Shown: positions 42,693 to 54,139 of the stretch, piece after piece | Numbering within the stretch: the first letter of the stretch is position 1 | How the letters are laid out: each line of letters begins with the position of its first letter | Assembly (NCBI RefSeq): GCF_023656515.1 | Contig: NZ_JAMOFV010000006.1 | Location: 2,333,243 to 2,397,242 of the forward strand | Direction of reading: 5' to 3' | Source: Clostridium swellfunianum | Lineage (GTDB): Bacteria > Bacillota > Clostridia > Clostridiales > Clostridiaceae | DNA length: 64,000 nt | Made by a program: the position numbers and the translations under genes | The notes under the pieces: generated by a model | What the model was told of the DNA's origin: nothing | The model's input: only the letters and a program-made list of their open reading frames with translations | Databases searched by the model: none

Positions 42693-43454
42693 TTATTTTT
42701 TAGCAAAGCTCATATAATCCTTAGGATTCTTGCTTTCTCCCATGTACATAAGCTCAAAATGAAGATTAGGAGTATGTGATTCTAAAGTTTTGCCAGATTT
42801 CCCTATAACCTGGCCTTTCTTTACATTGTCCTCAATCTTTACTGATACTTCATTAAGATAAGCATATTTTGTTTCTATGCCTAGACCATGGTCAATAATT
42901 ATATATTTTCCAAGTTTACTATCCTCGCCAACATCTTTTACTTTTCCTTCAAAGGTACTTAACACAGCTGTTCCTTCCTTAACCGATATATTAATACCCT
43001 CATTGTTTTTGCCTCCAACAGCTTCTGTATTTATTACAGCTCCTTCAACAGGAAGCATAAAGCTGTCCTGAAGCTTTTCCTTAAGAGTTTTTCCTCCAGT
43101 GAGCTTAGATTTAATGCTGTCCATAAAATCTAAGGACTTTTCTTCAACAGATTTAAAATCTAAAGTTTTAACGCTACTTACAGCAGAAGCATAATCGAAT
43201 TTTTTATTTAAAACATCCTTAGAATATTTGTAAGCTGCGGCAGTTTGAGGAGTAACAATCAATTTACATCCAATAACGAATATAAAAAGAATAAATACCC
43301 CTATTAACTCTCTCATAAATCTTTTTAAAAAATAATTTCCGTCTAATTTAAAGGTACTGCTCTTATTCCTTCCATAGCTGTAGCCACCATAGTTTTTTTT
43401 CTTATTTACAAGTGTGCTGTAGTAGTTTTCATACTGAGAATTATAACTTCCCAT
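42693..43454 (-). CDS. M23/LytM-domain protein (SpoIVFA-like)
   Basis: The 253-residue protein has a basic N-terminus, one transmembrane helix (about residues 45-63) and a C-terminal LytM domain: EGINISVKEGTAVLSTFEGK, YIIIDHGLGIETKYAYLNEV and LHFELMYMGESKNPKDYM. The first His/Asp zinc ligands (usually HxGxD) read NEGINIS, so catalysis is doubtful, as in SpoIVFA. It probably regulates the M50 protease encoded 33 nt downstream. Confidence 0.83.
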   Translation of the reverse strand: MGSYNSQYENYYSTLVNKKKNYGGYSYGRNKSSTFKLDGNYFLKRFMRELIGVFILFIFVIGCKLIVTPQTAAAYKYSKDVLNKKFDYASAVSSVKTLDFKSVEEKSLDFMDSIKSKLTGGKTLKEKLQDSFMLPVEGAVINTEAVGGKNNEGINISVKEGTAVLSTFEGKVKDVGEDSKLGKYIIIDHGLGIETKYAYLNEVSVKIEDNVKKGQVIGKSGKTLESHTPNLHFELMYMGESKNPKDYMSFAKK

Positions 43455-43562
43455 ACTTTACCCTCCCTCTTTTATCTTCAAAGTAATTCCTTTTGCTCTT
43501 ATGAAAAATAATTTTACTACTTATATATATTTAAGGAGAGTACTTAATATGACTAAATAAAA

Positions 43563-43583
43563 AAGGCTGCACCAGGCAGCCTT
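43563..43583 (-). terminator. Terminator of mgsA
   Basis: AAGGCTGC/GCAGCCTT with a 5-nt loop, then TTTTATTT on the minus strand. Confidence 0.85.
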
Positions 43584-43589
43584 AGCTTG

Positions 43590-43964
43590 TTAAAATATAT
43601 GATTTTTTAAAGCTTTTACAAAAATTTCTGCAGAGCCAATATTGGTTGCAAGCGGTACATGATGCACGTCACAAATTCTTAAAAGCGCACTTACATCTGG
43701 TTCATGAGGCTGTGCAGTAAGAGGATCTCTTAAAAATATAACAAAATCCATATCCCCTTCAGCAAGCTTGGCACCTATCTGCTGGTCCCCGCCTAAAGGT
43801 CCAGATAAAAATCTATGCACTTTAAGGCCGCAAACTTCTGAAATAAGCCTTCCTGTAGTTCCAGTTGCATAAAGCTGGTGATCTACAAATACTTCCTTGT
43901 ATCTTGCTACAAATTCAACAATATCATCTTTTTTCTTGTCATGAGCAACTAAAGCTATTTTCAT
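43590..43964 (-). CDS. mgsA: Methylglyoxal synthase
   Basis: The 124-residue enzyme converts dihydroxyacetone phosphate to methylglyoxal and phosphate. It has [11 protein letters not shown] at the N-terminus, [23 protein letters not shown] and [20 protein letters not shown] with the catalytic and phosphate-binding residues. ATG follows AAGGGGG. Location near rodA and min genes is common in Clostridia. Confidence 0.96.
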   Translation of the reverse strand: MKIALVAHDKKKDDIVEFVARYKEVFVDHQLYATGTTGRLISEVCGLKVHRFLSGPLGGDQQIGAKLAEGDMDFVIFLRDPLTAQPHEPDVSALLRICDVHHVPLATNIGSAEIFVKALKNHIF

Positions 43965-43993
43965 GATAATGTCCCCCTTACGTTTTGTATATA

Positions 43994-45109
43994 TTAAAAA
44001 TTGATTTTTTTCTTTCTCATACCCACATTAAGCACAAGCCCGATGGACATAAAGTTAGTTAATATAGAGCTTCCGCCGTAACTCATCAGTGGAAGAGTTA
44101 TTCCTGTTATAGGCATTATACCTATAGTCATTCCTATATTTTGAACTATGGAAAATATATAGGTGGATATAACTCCTGTGCATAAAATTGCTCCAAATAA
44201 ATCCTTTGAGTTTACTGTAATCTTAATAAATTTTATAATTAACACTGCGTATATTATAAGCAGAGCAATTGCCCCAATCATTCCCCATTCCTCGCCTACT
44301 ACGGCAAATATAAAGTCTGTATGAGCTTCTGGAACAAAGCCGCCTGCTATCTGTGTACCCTTCAAAAATCCTTTTCCAAGTATGCCTCCTGAACCTATGC
44401 CTGTCATTGAAGATATAAGTTGAAGTCCTGCTCCAAGCTCGTCTGCTTCTGGGTTAAGAAAGGTTGTAAGTCTTACCTTCCAGTAAGGAGCCATAAGCGG
44501 AGAATTCCATATTACTGCTATGAGCACCACCAGCGCGCCCAATCCCCATAAAATAACCTTTGAATTAAGTCCCGCAGCATAAAAGATACCAAGCACTATA
44601 AAAAAGGAAACCATGGTCATACCCATGTCAGGCTGTATAACTATTAAAGACATTGGAAGTATGGCATAAAAGCACAGTATAAAAAAGTTCTTTACATCGT
44701 TTATATTGCCTTCCATATCCTCAAGCTTCTTAGCCAGCATTATAATCATGCCTATCTTTGCAAACTCCGAGGGTTGAATACCTCTGCTTCCAATAGATAT
44801 CCAAGACCTAGCTCCATTAGCAACGCTTCCAAAGATATCATTTATAAGAAGAAAAACTATGGAAGACCAGTATATAAGTCCCGCATGATTCAATATAATA
44901 GAGTAATCAAAAAGCAGTATTACATACAGTAAGCCAAGACCTATAAACAGCCAGGCAACCTGGAGCTTAAGGTAAGAAGTACCGTATTTTAATCTAGTAG
45001 CACTATATATGTTTATTGCTCCAAAGAGCACTATAACTATCGAAATTATTATAGCTCCGTAATCAAGCTCTTTCAAAAGTTTGCCGTTTATCTTAAGTTT
45101 TTCAAACAT
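43994..45109 (-). CDS. rodA: RodA-type peptidoglycan glycosyltransferase (SEDS)
   Basis: The 371-residue SEDS protein has about ten transmembrane helices, [26 protein letters not shown]-like [28 protein letters not shown] and [19 protein letters not shown]. It polymerises lateral-wall peptidoglycan with a class B PBP; mrdA (PBP2) is nearby. Start is ATG 45109 behind AAGGAGG. Confidence 0.95.
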   Translation of the reverse strand: MFEKLKINGKLLKELDYGAIIISIVIVLFGAINIYSATRLKYGTSYLKLQVAWLFIGLGLLYVILLFDYSIILNHAGLIYWSSIVFLLINDIFGSVANGARSWISIGSRGIQPSEFAKIGMIIMLAKKLEDMEGNINDVKNFFILCFYAILPMSLIVIQPDMGMTMVSFFIVLGIFYAAGLNSKVILWGLGALVVLIAVIWNSPLMAPYWKVRLTTFLNPEADELGAGLQLISSMTGIGSGGILGKGFLKGTQIAGGFVPEAHTDFIFAVVGEEWGMIGAIALLIIYAVLIIKFIKITVNSKDLFGAILCTGVISTYIFSIVQNIGMTIGIMPITGITLPLMSYGGSSILTNFMSIGLVLNVGMRKKKINF

Positions 45110-45239
45110 CAACATCCTCCTTATTGTCTAAAGGCTGAACAATTAAAGGCTGTTTACGACCCTAAAAAATTGCTCCTCATTGTCCCTAATGGACTGTTAG
45201 CTATATCACAAATAACATTATACCAGTACACTTTAAAAA

Positions 45240-45273
45240 AAGCTATGTATAATATTCAAATTATACATAGCTT
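45240..45273 (-). terminator. Terminator of minCDE
   Basis: A perfect 14-bp stem AAGCTATGTATAAT/ATTATACATAGCTT with a 6-nt loop and T-run on the minus strand, after minE. Confidence 0.9.
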
Positions 45274-45311
45274 AAATTCTTAAATTTTTATATTGTAAAA
45301 TTGTTAAATTC

Positions 45312-45581
45312 TTATATTCTTTTCTTCATACTCTTTATAGGGATACTTGCAACAAGCGCAGGTGATGAACCCTCTGATTCTTCGGTTCTAGTAAGCTTAA
45401 CTTCAATATCATTATTGTCAAATTCAGCGTAGGAAGACAGAACCTTTAATATCTCGCCCTTTATAACTTCAAGAAACTCAGGAGAAACGTCTGATCTGTC
45501 ATGAATTAATATAAGCTGCAGCCTGTCTTTTGCAACTTCCTTAGGAGATGGCTTTGAAGAAAAAATTTTAAATAAATCCAT
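45312..45581 (-). CDS. minE: Cell division topological specificity factor MinE
   Basis: The 89-residue protein has the MinE pattern AKDRLQLILIHDRSDVSPEF followed by LKVLSSYAEFDNNDIEV-like topological domain. With MinD it drives oscillation of MinC to place the septum at midcell. ATG follows AGGAGG, 11 nt after minD. Finding MinE rather than only DivIVA is normal for Clostridia. Confidence 0.95.
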   Translation of the reverse strand: MDLFKIFSSKPSPKEVAKDRLQLILIHDRSDVSPEFLEVIKGEILKVLSSYAEFDNNDIEVKLTRTEESEGSSPALVASIPIKSMKKRI

Positions 45582-45592
45582 CTGTACCCCTC

Positions 45593-46393
45593 CTAGCGTG
45601 ATTTGAAGAAGAATTTTTTAAGAGCGTTTAAGAATCCACTGTCTACATTATCAAGAGACATTAAAGGAACTTCTTCACCAGTAATTCTTCTTGCAATATT
45701 TTTAAATGCTTGTCCTGAAAACGCTTTATCGTCAAGTACTATAGGCTCTCCCCTATTAGTTGAAACCGTTACATTCTTGTCATCAGGGACTACGCCTAAA
45801 AGCTTAACTGCCAAACATTCAAGTATATCGTTTATGTCAAGCATATCGCCGTTTTTAGTCATTTCGTAGTTTATTCTGTTTATAACAAGTTCATGTCTGT
45901 CAAGTCCCTTAGAATCAAGCTTTCCTATAACTCTATCCGCATCTCTAACTGAGGTAAGCTCAGGATTTACTACCACTATAGCTCTGTCCGCTCCAATAAT
46001 TGCATTTTCAAAGCCCTGTTCTATACCTGCTGGACAGTCTATAACTACATAATCAAATTCTTCCTTAAGCTGTTCAATTAGTTCAAGCATTTTTTTAGGC
46101 TCAATATCATTTTTGTCTCTAGTTTGAGCGGTAGGCAAAAGGAAAAGATTATTAAACCTTTTATCCTTTATTAAGGCAGATTTTAATCTGCATCTGTTTT
46201 CAATTACATCAACTAGAGTGTTTACGATTCTGTTTTCCAGACCCATTAAAACATCTAGGTTTCTAAGGCCTGTATCACCATCAACAACTACAACCTTTTT
46301 TCCCATTGCAGCTAGTGCAGTACCGATATTTGCAGTAGTCGTTGTCTTTCCAACTCCACCTTTTCCTGAAGTCACTACTATAGCTTCTCCCAT
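45593..46393 (-). CDS. minD: Septum site-determining ATPase MinD
   Basis: The 266-residue ATPase has the deviant Walker A VTSGKGGVGKTTTTANIG at the N-terminus, VVVDGDTGLRNLDVLMGLE and YVVIDCPAGIE. The C-terminal amphipathic membrane helix is NALKKFFFKSR. Start is ATG 46393 behind GGTGG, as the family begins M(G)EAIVVTSGKGG. Confidence 0.97.
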   Translation of the reverse strand: MGEAIVVTSGKGGVGKTTTTANIGTALAAMGKKVVVVDGDTGLRNLDVLMGLENRIVNTLVDVIENRCRLKSALIKDKRFNNLFLLPTAQTRDKNDIEPKKMLELIEQLKEEFDYVVIDCPAGIEQGFENAIIGADRAIVVVNPELTSVRDADRVIGKLDSKGLDRHELVINRINYEMTKNGDMLDINDILECLAVKLLGVVPDDKNVTVSTNRGEPIVLDDKAFSGQAFKNIARRITGEEVPLMSLDNVDSGFLNALKKFFFKSR

Positions 46394-46406
46394 GTTTTCC
46401 ACCATC

Positions 46407-47039
46407 CTAAATAAATTTATTAAACAAGTAAGGCTCAACAATTATGTTATCATCCTTAACCTTAGCTACCTCTGGAAATTGAGGCTTTATTCCGTCATCT
46501 GGAGACCGAGTCATAATATCTGCAATTTGAAGTATTTCAGGCTGAAGACTAAAGGCAGCTATTATAGCCTTGTCGTTTCCTCCGAAACCTGCATGAGCAT
46601 GACCTTTAAGCGCTCCTAATACTACAATATTTCCTCCTGCAAAAATCTCCGCCCCAGGATTTACATCTCCAATAATCACAACATTGCCTGAATAATTTAT
46701 GCTCTGACCACTTCGGACAGTCTTTCTTAGAAATTTTGTACGTCCTTCATATATTCCCGAGAAAACCTTGCTTGTTTTTTCTTCCTTATCTTCAAGTATA
46801 CAATCCTTTATCATAAATTCATCGAACAATGTATCCTTGAGTCTTCTAAGGTCTCTCTCGTTTATGTATTTTAACTCCGTAGTTATCCTAAGGGTAGCCC
46901 CCTTGTAGAATTTTTTTCCTCTTTCAAGCTTTTCCATAAGGGCTTCCAACATATCATCAAAATCTCTAAATTTATTCATGCTAATTACTGCGTATAATCC
47001 ATCCTTGTTTCCTTTGATTTGAATTTTGTCGTCAACCAT
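46407..47039 (-). CDS. minC: Septum formation inhibitor MinC
   Basis: The 210-residue MinC has an N-terminal FtsZ-interaction domain. The C-terminal beta-helix has [39 protein letters not shown] and [12 protein letters not shown]. First gene of minC-minD-minE; ATG follows TTGGAGG. Confidence 0.96.
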   Translation of the reverse strand: MVDDKIQIKGNKDGLYAVISMNKFRDFDDMLEALMEKLERGKKFYKGATLRITTELKYINERDLRRLKDTLFDEFMIKDCILEDKEEKTSKVFSGIYEGRTKFLRKTVRSGQSINYSGNVVIIGDVNPGAEIFAGGNIVVLGALKGHAHAGFGGNDKAIIAAFSLQPEILQIADIMTRSPDDGIKPQFPEVAKVKDDNIIVEPYLFNKFI

Positions 47040-47132
47040 AACAAACCTCCAAATAAGAGCATAACCATATATTATAATTCAACAAATTTTATTAAAATCC
47101 TTCTTATAAGCAAAAAATTGTGCCTAAAAATA

Positions 47133-47159
47133 AAATTAGACGGAAAATCCGTCTAATTT
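47133..47159 (-). terminator. Terminator of the mre-mrdA operon
   Basis: AAATTAGACGGA/TCCGTCTAATTT stem followed by TATTTTT on the minus strand, directly after the PBP2 stop. Confidence 0.88.
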
Positions 47160-47162
47160 GTT

Positions 47163-50015
47163 TTATTCAATAGGTTCAGCAACTACCTTGAAGGTAGGAG
47201 TGTAGCCCAGTGCATCTAATTCTTCTTTAAAATAAGCTTCATACATAGCTCTTGCTACAGGTGCTATATAGCCTCCGTGACCACCGTCAAATACCATTAC
47301 AGCTACAGCAATTCTTGGATTTTCATAAGGAGCAAAACCTACATACACACCGTTTGAGGTTCTTCCTATTTCATCTTGAACGCTGCTGGAGGTAGCAGAA
47401 CCCGTTTTACCCGCTGTAGCAATCGGAAAACCACTAAACACATATCTTGCGGTACCATCTTCACCAGAGTTAACCGCCTGCATGCCTGCTTTAACTGCTT
47501 CTACAGTAGAAGGCTTTATACCTGTGTTTTCAATAATTTGCGGCTTGGTTTCCTGAATAACCTTGCCGTCCGAATCCAATATTTTATCTACAAGATGCAG
47601 ACTATATCTGTTTCCGCCATTTACAATTGTTGCTACATAATTAGCAAGCTGCAGTGGTGTAAAGCTGCTCATACCTTGCCCAATGGATGCATTGTACATG
47701 TTACCCTGAGTTATAACCTGAGTATGTCCGTCATAAATAGCAACCTGCCATATCTTTTGCATAATAAAGTTCATATAGCTGCTAGTTAAGGTTTTACCCT
47801 TATATTTTGAATCTGTAGATATTAGACTGCTAATTTGTGCTCTTAAATCTTTTTCTGGAAGCTTTCCTTCCTTAATAGCATCTTTAATTTTTTTCTTTAT
47901 ATCATCTTTTTGCTTTTTAATATTATCATTATCAGCCGCGTCATCATATAAATCAATAGATATGAAATCCTGATGACTGTTTAGTCCTGTGCCTTGCTTC
48001 AAGGACTCCATAATGCTCCAAAGGAAGCCCTGAGCTACTCTTTCTGTATTTGATGCAGTGTTAAACACCTGACCGAAGTTTTCAGCTATTTCAATGCCAG
48101 TAGATGGCTTTGTATTGGAATTAGGATCAACTCCAAGTCCAAACTTCCAAGCATACTGCGCCAAAATATTATCGCCATGTGTTTCTCTTAACAATTGCCC
48201 AACCCTCATGAAGTAAGGGTTACTTGAAACCGCTAAAGCTCTTGTTAAAGCAACTCTTCCCGCACCAGAACCATTATCATAGAAGGTTGTAGTAAAGCCT
48301 TTTCCATCATTAAATACAGCATGGTCATCCACAACAGTATTCGGCGTAATAACTCCAGATTCAAGCCCTGCAATTGCTGTCATAGGCTTAAAGGTAGAAC
48401 CAGGAGGAGTTAAGGAAAAGGTTGCATAGTTGAACAAAGGCTTTGGTACAAAGTCAAAGTTATCAGCCCTCTTTCCTGTCTTAGAGTTCACAGGAAAAAG
48501 CCTTTCTATTAATGCACTGCTCAAGCCTCTGTTTTTTCCATAAGCTGCATAGTCAGGATTAAAGTATTTATTAAAAGCTTCTGTTGAAAGACCTTTTGGA
48601 TCCGAAAAATCATTAGGATTAAAACCCGGTCTTGATACTAACGCTAAAACTGCTCCCGTATTTACATCGATTGCTACAGCAGCACCTCTGGTAGCATTTG
48701 ATGTATCAACGTCTTTTTTCCTTCCCTGCTTCTGAAGATCCAGCATAACCTTGTCAAGCGCTGTTTCTGCGGCATACTGAACGTCCTTATTTATAGTAAG
48801 CTTAATTGTCTGACCTTGAGAGGACTCTCTGCTGCCAAGCTCCTCTATAACCCTTCCCTGTCTGTTAAGTTTAACTACCTTGCCGCCCTTTGTTCCTTTA
48901 AGCCTGTCTTCAAAGACTCCTTCTATACCTTGTATGCCGATATAGTCAGTATTTACATCGTAGCCTTTTGCCTCGTACTTCTCATGGTTTGAACCTATTT
49001 TAGATATATACCCTATAACGCCAGATGCAAGCTGTCCATATGGATAAAATCTCATAGGCTGCATAGAAATATCAACTCCAGGAAGATCATTTAACTTCTG
49101 GTAAAGGATATATGCCGCTTCAGAATTGATATCACTTGCTATTGTAACTGGCTTGTAGCCTGAGAAGCTCTGCATCTTTAAGGCATCCTTTACAAGAATA
49201 TATCTTCTTTCAAGCTCTAACTGCTTTTCAGGCTGAAGTTTTGTAGCTTCAACATTACACTTATCATAAAGCTTCTTAAAAAGCTCATCCTTCTCAGCTT
49301 TTTTGGACTCCTCCAAATATCGTGAAAGCAGCGTTTTTAACTCCTCATCAGCTGTAGCCTTATATTTTGATGCTAGCTTTGTTAAAGCTTCCTCTGGTGA
49401 ACTATTATAAAGATTGATGACCTTTTTAAATATACCTTCTGGAGAAACTCCATACTGTTCTACAAGATAATTGAAGGTTTCCTCAGGGGTTATCTCAAGC
49501 AGTTTTTCATTTACTGCTTCAATTTGCTCATCATTAAGCTTATCCTTGTTATCTGGGAACAACTTTTTCTCTACTTTATCATTCATTCCCTTATCTCTTT
49601 TAAATTTAATTTCTAAAGCTTTTTTGGTGTCTTCATCCTCCGCTTTAAATTCAAATCTAAAAGGATTTATTTTAAGTTCTAATTCGTCCTTTTGAACTAC
49701 TTTATTTTCATCCAATATTTTAAAGAGAGTATCCATTGTGTCAAAGAAATATTTCAAGCTATCTTCAGTTTCTCCAAAGGTAAGATTATAGCTTTGTACA
49801 CTTTTTGCTAGTTCTGCACCACTGCTATCTAAAATCTTACCTCTTGGAGCATACTCTGAGATTTCAGTTATTGCTTTTGTATTGGCTTTTTCCTTATACT
49901 CATCGGCTTTTACTATTTGAAGCACCGCAAGCCTTGACACAATAGCTGTAAACACTAAAGCCATTACGATAAGAAGAGAGGTGTATCTGTTAAACTCTTT
50001 TTTCTTTTTGTTCAT
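47163..50015 (-). CDS. mrdA: Penicillin-binding protein 2 (class B PBP)
   Basis: The 950-residue transpeptidase has an N-terminal membrane helix (about 13-33) and a PBP dimerisation region (YAPRGKILDSSGAELAKSVQ). The transpeptidase domain has TPPGSTFKPMTAIAG (SxxK), AVSSNPYFMRVG (SxN) and AGKTGSATSS (KTG). Between about residues 85 and 275 lies a Lys/Glu-rich insert not found in short PBP2 proteins, and a second charged insert lies near residues 690-735. It works with RodA and MreBCD in lateral wall growth. ATG follows AAGGAAGG. Confidence 0.94.
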   Translation of the reverse strand: MNKKKKEFNRYTSLLIVMALVFTAIVSRLAVLQIVKADEYKEKANTKAITEISEYAPRGKILDSSGAELAKSVQSYNLTFGETEDSLKYFFDTMDTLFKILDENKVVQKDELELKINPFRFEFKAEDEDTKKALEIKFKRDKGMNDKVEKKLFPDNKDKLNDEQIEAVNEKLLEITPEETFNYLVEQYGVSPEGIFKKVINLYNSSPEEALTKLASKYKATADEELKTLLSRYLEESKKAEKDELFKKLYDKCNVEATKLQPEKQLELERRYILVKDALKMQSFSGYKPVTIASDINSEAAYILYQKLNDLPGVDISMQPMRFYPYGQLASGVIGYISKIGSNHEKYEAKGYDVNTDYIGIQGIEGVFEDRLKGTKGGKVVKLNRQGRVIEELGSRESSQGQTIKLTINKDVQYAAETALDKVMLDLQKQGRKKDVDTSNATRGAAVAIDVNTGAVLALVSRPGFNPNDFSDPKGLSTEAFNKYFNPDYAAYGKNRGLSSALIERLFPVNSKTGKRADNFDFVPKPLFNYATFSLTPPGSTFKPMTAIAGLESGVITPNTVVDDHAVFNDGKGFTTTFYDNGSGAGRVALTRALAVSSNPYFMRVGQLLRETHGDNILAQYAWKFGLGVDPNSNTKPSTGIEIAENFGQVFNTASNTERVAQGFLWSIMESLKQGTGLNSHQDFISIDLYDDAADNDNIKKQKDDIKKKIKDAIKEGKLPEKDLRAQISSLISTDSKYKGKTLTSSYMNFIMQKIWQVAIYDGHTQVITQGNMYNASIGQGMSSFTPLQLANYVATIVNGGNRYSLHLVDKILDSDGKVIQETKPQIIENTGIKPSTVEAVKAGMQAVNSGEDGTARYVFSGFPIATAGKTGSATSSSVQDEIGRTSNGVYVGFAPYENPRIAVAVMVFDGGHGGYIAPVARAMYEAYFKEELDALGYTPTFKVVAEPIE

Positions 50016-50035
50016 TGGCTCATCCTTCCTTTTAT

Positions 50036-50536
50036 CTATTTATCATAAAAACTCCATTTTCTCTGCATATATTCCTTTAGGCAGAGCCTATAAACCCATC
50101 TGTACATAAATATAGCAACAAGCATTGAATACAAACTGTTGTATAATACGTTTTGGATTGGAATATAAACCTTGGCAATATATAAAATCACAAATACAAT
50201 TATACCCTTTAAAAGAGCTAAAGCAAAAGAGGAAACTACAGGTATAAGACCTTTTTCCTTAAAAATCCCTATTCCTATAAAACCTGCCAAAGTGCAGATA
50301 AGCATATTCGAAAAGGCATTTACTCCAAAGCCGCTGAAAAAATATATATCCTGAAGAAAGCCGGATAAAATCCCTATCCACAGCCCCTCAAAGCTTCCGT
50401 TCATAATTGAATAAAGCACGACAAATACTGTAAGAAGGCTTGGGTAGAAGCCTCGAACTGCAAAAAAAGGAACAAGTGTGTTATCCAAAATAAGAAACAA
50501 CACACATATAAATAGTAAAGTAAACAGTTTTTTCAT
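50036..50536 (-). CDS. mreD: Rod shape-determining protein MreD
   Basis: The 166-residue membrane protein has about five helices, with GLWIGILSGFLQDIYFFSGF (the MreD GxxxGxLxD signature). It connects MreC with wall synthases. ATG follows AAGGTG; it is 12 nt after mreC. Confidence 0.92.
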   Translation of the reverse strand: MKKLFTLLFICVLFLILDNTLVPFFAVRGFYPSLLTVFVVLYSIMNGSFEGLWIGILSGFLQDIYFFSGFGVNAFSNMLICTLAGFIGIGIFKEKGLIPVVSSFALALLKGIIVFVILYIAKVYIPIQNVLYNSLYSMLVAIFMYRWVYRLCLKEYMQRKWSFYDK

Positions 50537-50547
50537 AACTTCACACC

Positions 50548-51393
50548 TTAATATTTTATCTCTCTAATATCTTTTGGTACTACAACTAAAACCTGATCAA
50601 GCTTATTGAAGTCTACATAAGGTTCTATAATGGCATTCTTCATAATCCTTCCCTTATCCTCTTCAATATCTATAACCTTGCCTATTCTTATATTTTTAGG
50701 ATACAGATTTCCAGAACCTGAGGTCAGAATTACATCATCCTTATTAATTTTGAAATCCTGATGCAAATAGTAAAGCTTTGCTAAAAACTTATTATTAGCA
50801 TCCTTATAGCCTCTAACGATACCAATTGTTTCATTAGTGCTTTCAAGCATACCGCTTACTGCAATATTTTCACTTGAAAGTGACTCAACCTTAGACCAAT
50901 TTGATGCTGTAGAAGTTACTTGTCCTACCAAACCCTTTGGAGTAACTACAACCATCCCTTTCTTAATTCCATCCTTAGTACCTCTGTCTATAATAAAACC
51001 GTTAAGAAAGTTTCCTCCGCTTCTGCCAATTACATTGCTTCCAATATAGTTGTACTCCGTGTACTGGTTTTTGTAGTTTAAAGCTTCACGAAGGGCTTCA
51101 TTTTCCTTCATAAGGCTGTCTCTCTCTATAGCCTTTTGCTCTAATTCGTCATTTCTCGCTTTAAGAGTTTCGTTTTCTTTCTTTACATTTGTAAAATTAA
51201 ATACAAAGCCCAAGGAATCCTTAATTGCATATCCAGCTTTGTAAATCAGCCCCTGAGCTGAATTCAAGGTAGAACCCGCACCACTTTCTACCATAGATAA
51301 GCTTTCCCTCTTGACACTTACACCTATTAGTATTAAAAAGCTAACTGACAGTATTGTGATAGTTACTGCCAGTTTGTTCTTAAAAAAAGTCAT
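50548..51393 (-). CDS. mreC: Rod shape-determining protein MreC
   Basis: The 281-residue protein has one N-terminal helix, then a coiled coil (ETLKARNDELEQKAIERDSL) and the periplasmic-type beta domain with GRSGGNFLNGFIIDRGTKDG and VVTPKGLVGQVTSTASNWSK. It is part of the rod complex, between mreB and mreD. Confidence 0.94.
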   Translation of the reverse strand: MTFFKNKLAVTITILSVSFLILIGVSVKRESLSMVESGAGSTLNSAQGLIYKAGYAIKDSLGFVFNFTNVKKENETLKARNDELEQKAIERDSLMKENEALREALNYKNQYTEYNYIGSNVIGRSGGNFLNGFIIDRGTKDGIKKGMVVVTPKGLVGQVTSTASNWSKVESLSSENIAVSGMLESTNETIGIVRGYKDANNKFLAKLYYLHQDFKINKDDVILTSGSGNLYPKNIRIGKVIDIEEDKGRIMKNAIIEPYVDFNKLDQVLVVVPKDIREIKY

Positions 51394-51396
51394 ATA

Positions 51397-52404
<1,008 letters not shown>

Positions 52405-52424
52405 TTAAAAAATCTCCTTTCAAA

Positions 52425-53111
52425 TTACAAAATGCCTTTTTCCTTAAGGCTTATATAAGTGCCATTTCCTATAATAATATGATCTAAAAGCTCAATACCA
52501 AGCAGTTTGCCGCACTCTTTAATCCTGTGGGTTAAATTAATGTCCTCGCTGCTTGGAGTTGGATCCCCTGAAGGATGATTGTGACTTATTATAATAGAAG
52601 CACTGCCTTTTTTAACAGCCTCGGAAAATACTTCTCTTGGATGTACTATGGAAGAATTCAGGCTTCCAAGTGAAACATCCTTAACTGTGATTACTATATT
52701 CTTAGTGTTAAGCATAATTACTTTAAGACATTCCTGTTTTAAATATCTCATGCTTTCCATTAGAAGCTCTGCTGCGTCCTTTGGCTGTGAGATTTTATAT
52801 TCATCTCCAGACTTAAAGGATTTAAATCTTTTAGATATTTCAGCCAGCGCTAAAAGCTGTGCGGCCTTAGCTTCGCCAATACCTCTTAAAGCTAGAAAAT
52901 CCTCGCAGCTTGTGGTTAAAAGGCCATTTAAGCCTCCTGTTTCCTTTAAGATTCTGTTGCTTAAATTTACTATGTTTTCATTTGAGTTGCCTGTTCTTAG
53001 TATTATAGCAAGGAGCTCACCATTTGATAAGGTTTCTGCTCCATATCTTACAAGCTTTTCTCTAGGTCTCTCACTCTCTGGCAAATCCATAATTCTAAGT
53101 GCTTTTTCCAT
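52425..53111 (-). CDS. radC: RadC family JAB1/MPN protein
   Basis: The 228-residue protein has an N-terminal helix-hairpin-helix region (LLTTSCEDFLALRGIGEAKA) and a JAMM metal-binding motif ISHNHPSGDPTPSSED near residues 176-191. Despite the name, a role in DNA repair is not established. It lies upstream of mreB, a conserved order. Confidence 0.95.
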   Translation of the reverse strand: MEKALRIMDLPESERPREKLVRYGAETLSNGELLAIILRTGNSNENIVNLSNRILKETGGLNGLLTTSCEDFLALRGIGEAKAAQLLALAEISKRFKSFKSGDEYKISQPKDAAELLMESMRYLKQECLKVIMLNTKNIVITVKDVSLGSLNSSIVHPREVFSEAVKKGSASIIISHNHPSGDPTPSSEDINLTHRIKECGKLLGIELLDHIIIGNGTYISLKEKGIL

Positions 53112-53125
53112 TTAAGTAGCTCCTT

Positions 53126-53701
53126 TTACAGATTTACCCCCATCTCCTTAAGCACATAATATAATCTATTTATTGGAAGTCCTACAACATTATAATAGCA
53201 ACCATGAATTTTTTCAACAAAAACACCGCCATTTCCTTGAATTCCATAAGCGCCTGCTTTGTCCATGGGTTCGCCACTTTCTATGTATGTTTTGATTTGC
53301 TCCTCTGTAAGCTCTGAAAAAAAAACTTCTGTACAAACTGCAGCAGTTATTATTTTTTTCGAAGCTGAGTTCACAACTGCAATACCCGAATAAACCTTAT
53401 GGGAACTTCCGCTTAAGGCTTTCAGCATACTGTAGGCATCCTTATAATCCTTTGGCTTGCCAAGTATCCTACCATCCTGGTAAACTATTGTATCAGAGCC
53501 GATAACAAGACTTTCAGACTTCATTTTTTCTGCAACCTGGTTTGCTTTAGCATAAGCTAAAGCTTTTACATATTCCTCAGGGTCGCCCGAAAACTTTATA
53601 GTATCTTCATCAAAATTGCTGACTATAATATCAAAGTTTCCTAATATTCTCTTTAAAAGCTCCTGTCTTCTTTCTGAAGCTGATGCTAAAACAATATTCA
53701 T
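53126..53701 (-). CDS. maf: Maf-family nucleotide pyrophosphatase
   Basis: The 191-residue protein has [35 protein letters not shown] and [20 protein letters not shown], the Maf signatures. It hydrolyses non-canonical nucleoside triphosphates such as dTTP/UTP analogues. ATG follows AGGAAG. Confidence 0.95.
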   Translation of the reverse strand: MNIVLASASERRQELLKRILGNFDIIVSNFDEDTIKFSGDPEEYVKALAYAKANQVAEKMKSESLVIGSDTIVYQDGRILGKPKDYKDAYSMLKALSGSSHKVYSGIAVVNSASKKIITAAVCTEVFFSELTEEQIKTYIESGEPMDKAGAYGIQGNGGVFVEKIHGCYYNVVGLPINRLYYVLKEMGVNL

Positions 53702-53722
53702 TTAAATCACTTCCTAATTCTA

Positions 53723-53983
53723 CTAAAGCTTCCTGTATAGTATTATTGCCACAATTATGCCAATTATAGACATCAAACTTATACTAAAATTAATTCCAAA
53801 GGAAAGACTTAAAACTTTTAAATCTAACGTAAGTGGTTTAGCTGTACCAACAGAGTAAGCATTTCTTAGAAAGTTCAATGCTTTTACATTTGCACCAAGC
53901 ACATCACCAAGAAGCGTCCCCCCTATTGCGCCTAAAAGAACGACGAAAATTAAAAATCCATTACTTTTTTCCGAACCTCTCAA
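53723..53983 (-). CDS. DUF4321 membrane protein
   Basis: The 86-residue protein has two membrane segments (FLIFVVLLGAIGGTLLGDVL near the start and MSIIGIIVAIILYRKL at the end), typical of the small DUF4321 family found beside maf in Clostridia. The start is TTG 53983 behind GGTGGGGG. Function unknown. Confidence 0.8.
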   Translation of the reverse strand: MRGSEKSNGFLIFVVLLGAIGGTLLGDVLGANVKALNFLRNAYSVGTAKPLTLDLKVLSLSFGINFSISLMSIIGIIVAIILYRKL

Positions 53984-54110
53984 TATTATCCCCCACCTTG
54001 TTATACATCGTCTATAGTTTAACATTATATAAAAATAGAAACAAGTATTTAGAAGATTATTTAAGAATTATTTAGAAATTTAGGTTATAATGGCAGTTTT
54101 GGCAAAATAA

Positions 54111-54132
54111 AAACACCTGAAAACAGGTGTTT
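54111..54132 (-). terminator. Terminator of the SPOR-protein gene
   Basis: AAACACCTG/CAGGTGTTT with a 4-nt loop and TTATTTT on the minus strand, just after the stop. Confidence 0.88.
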
Positions 54133-54139
54133 TTATTTT

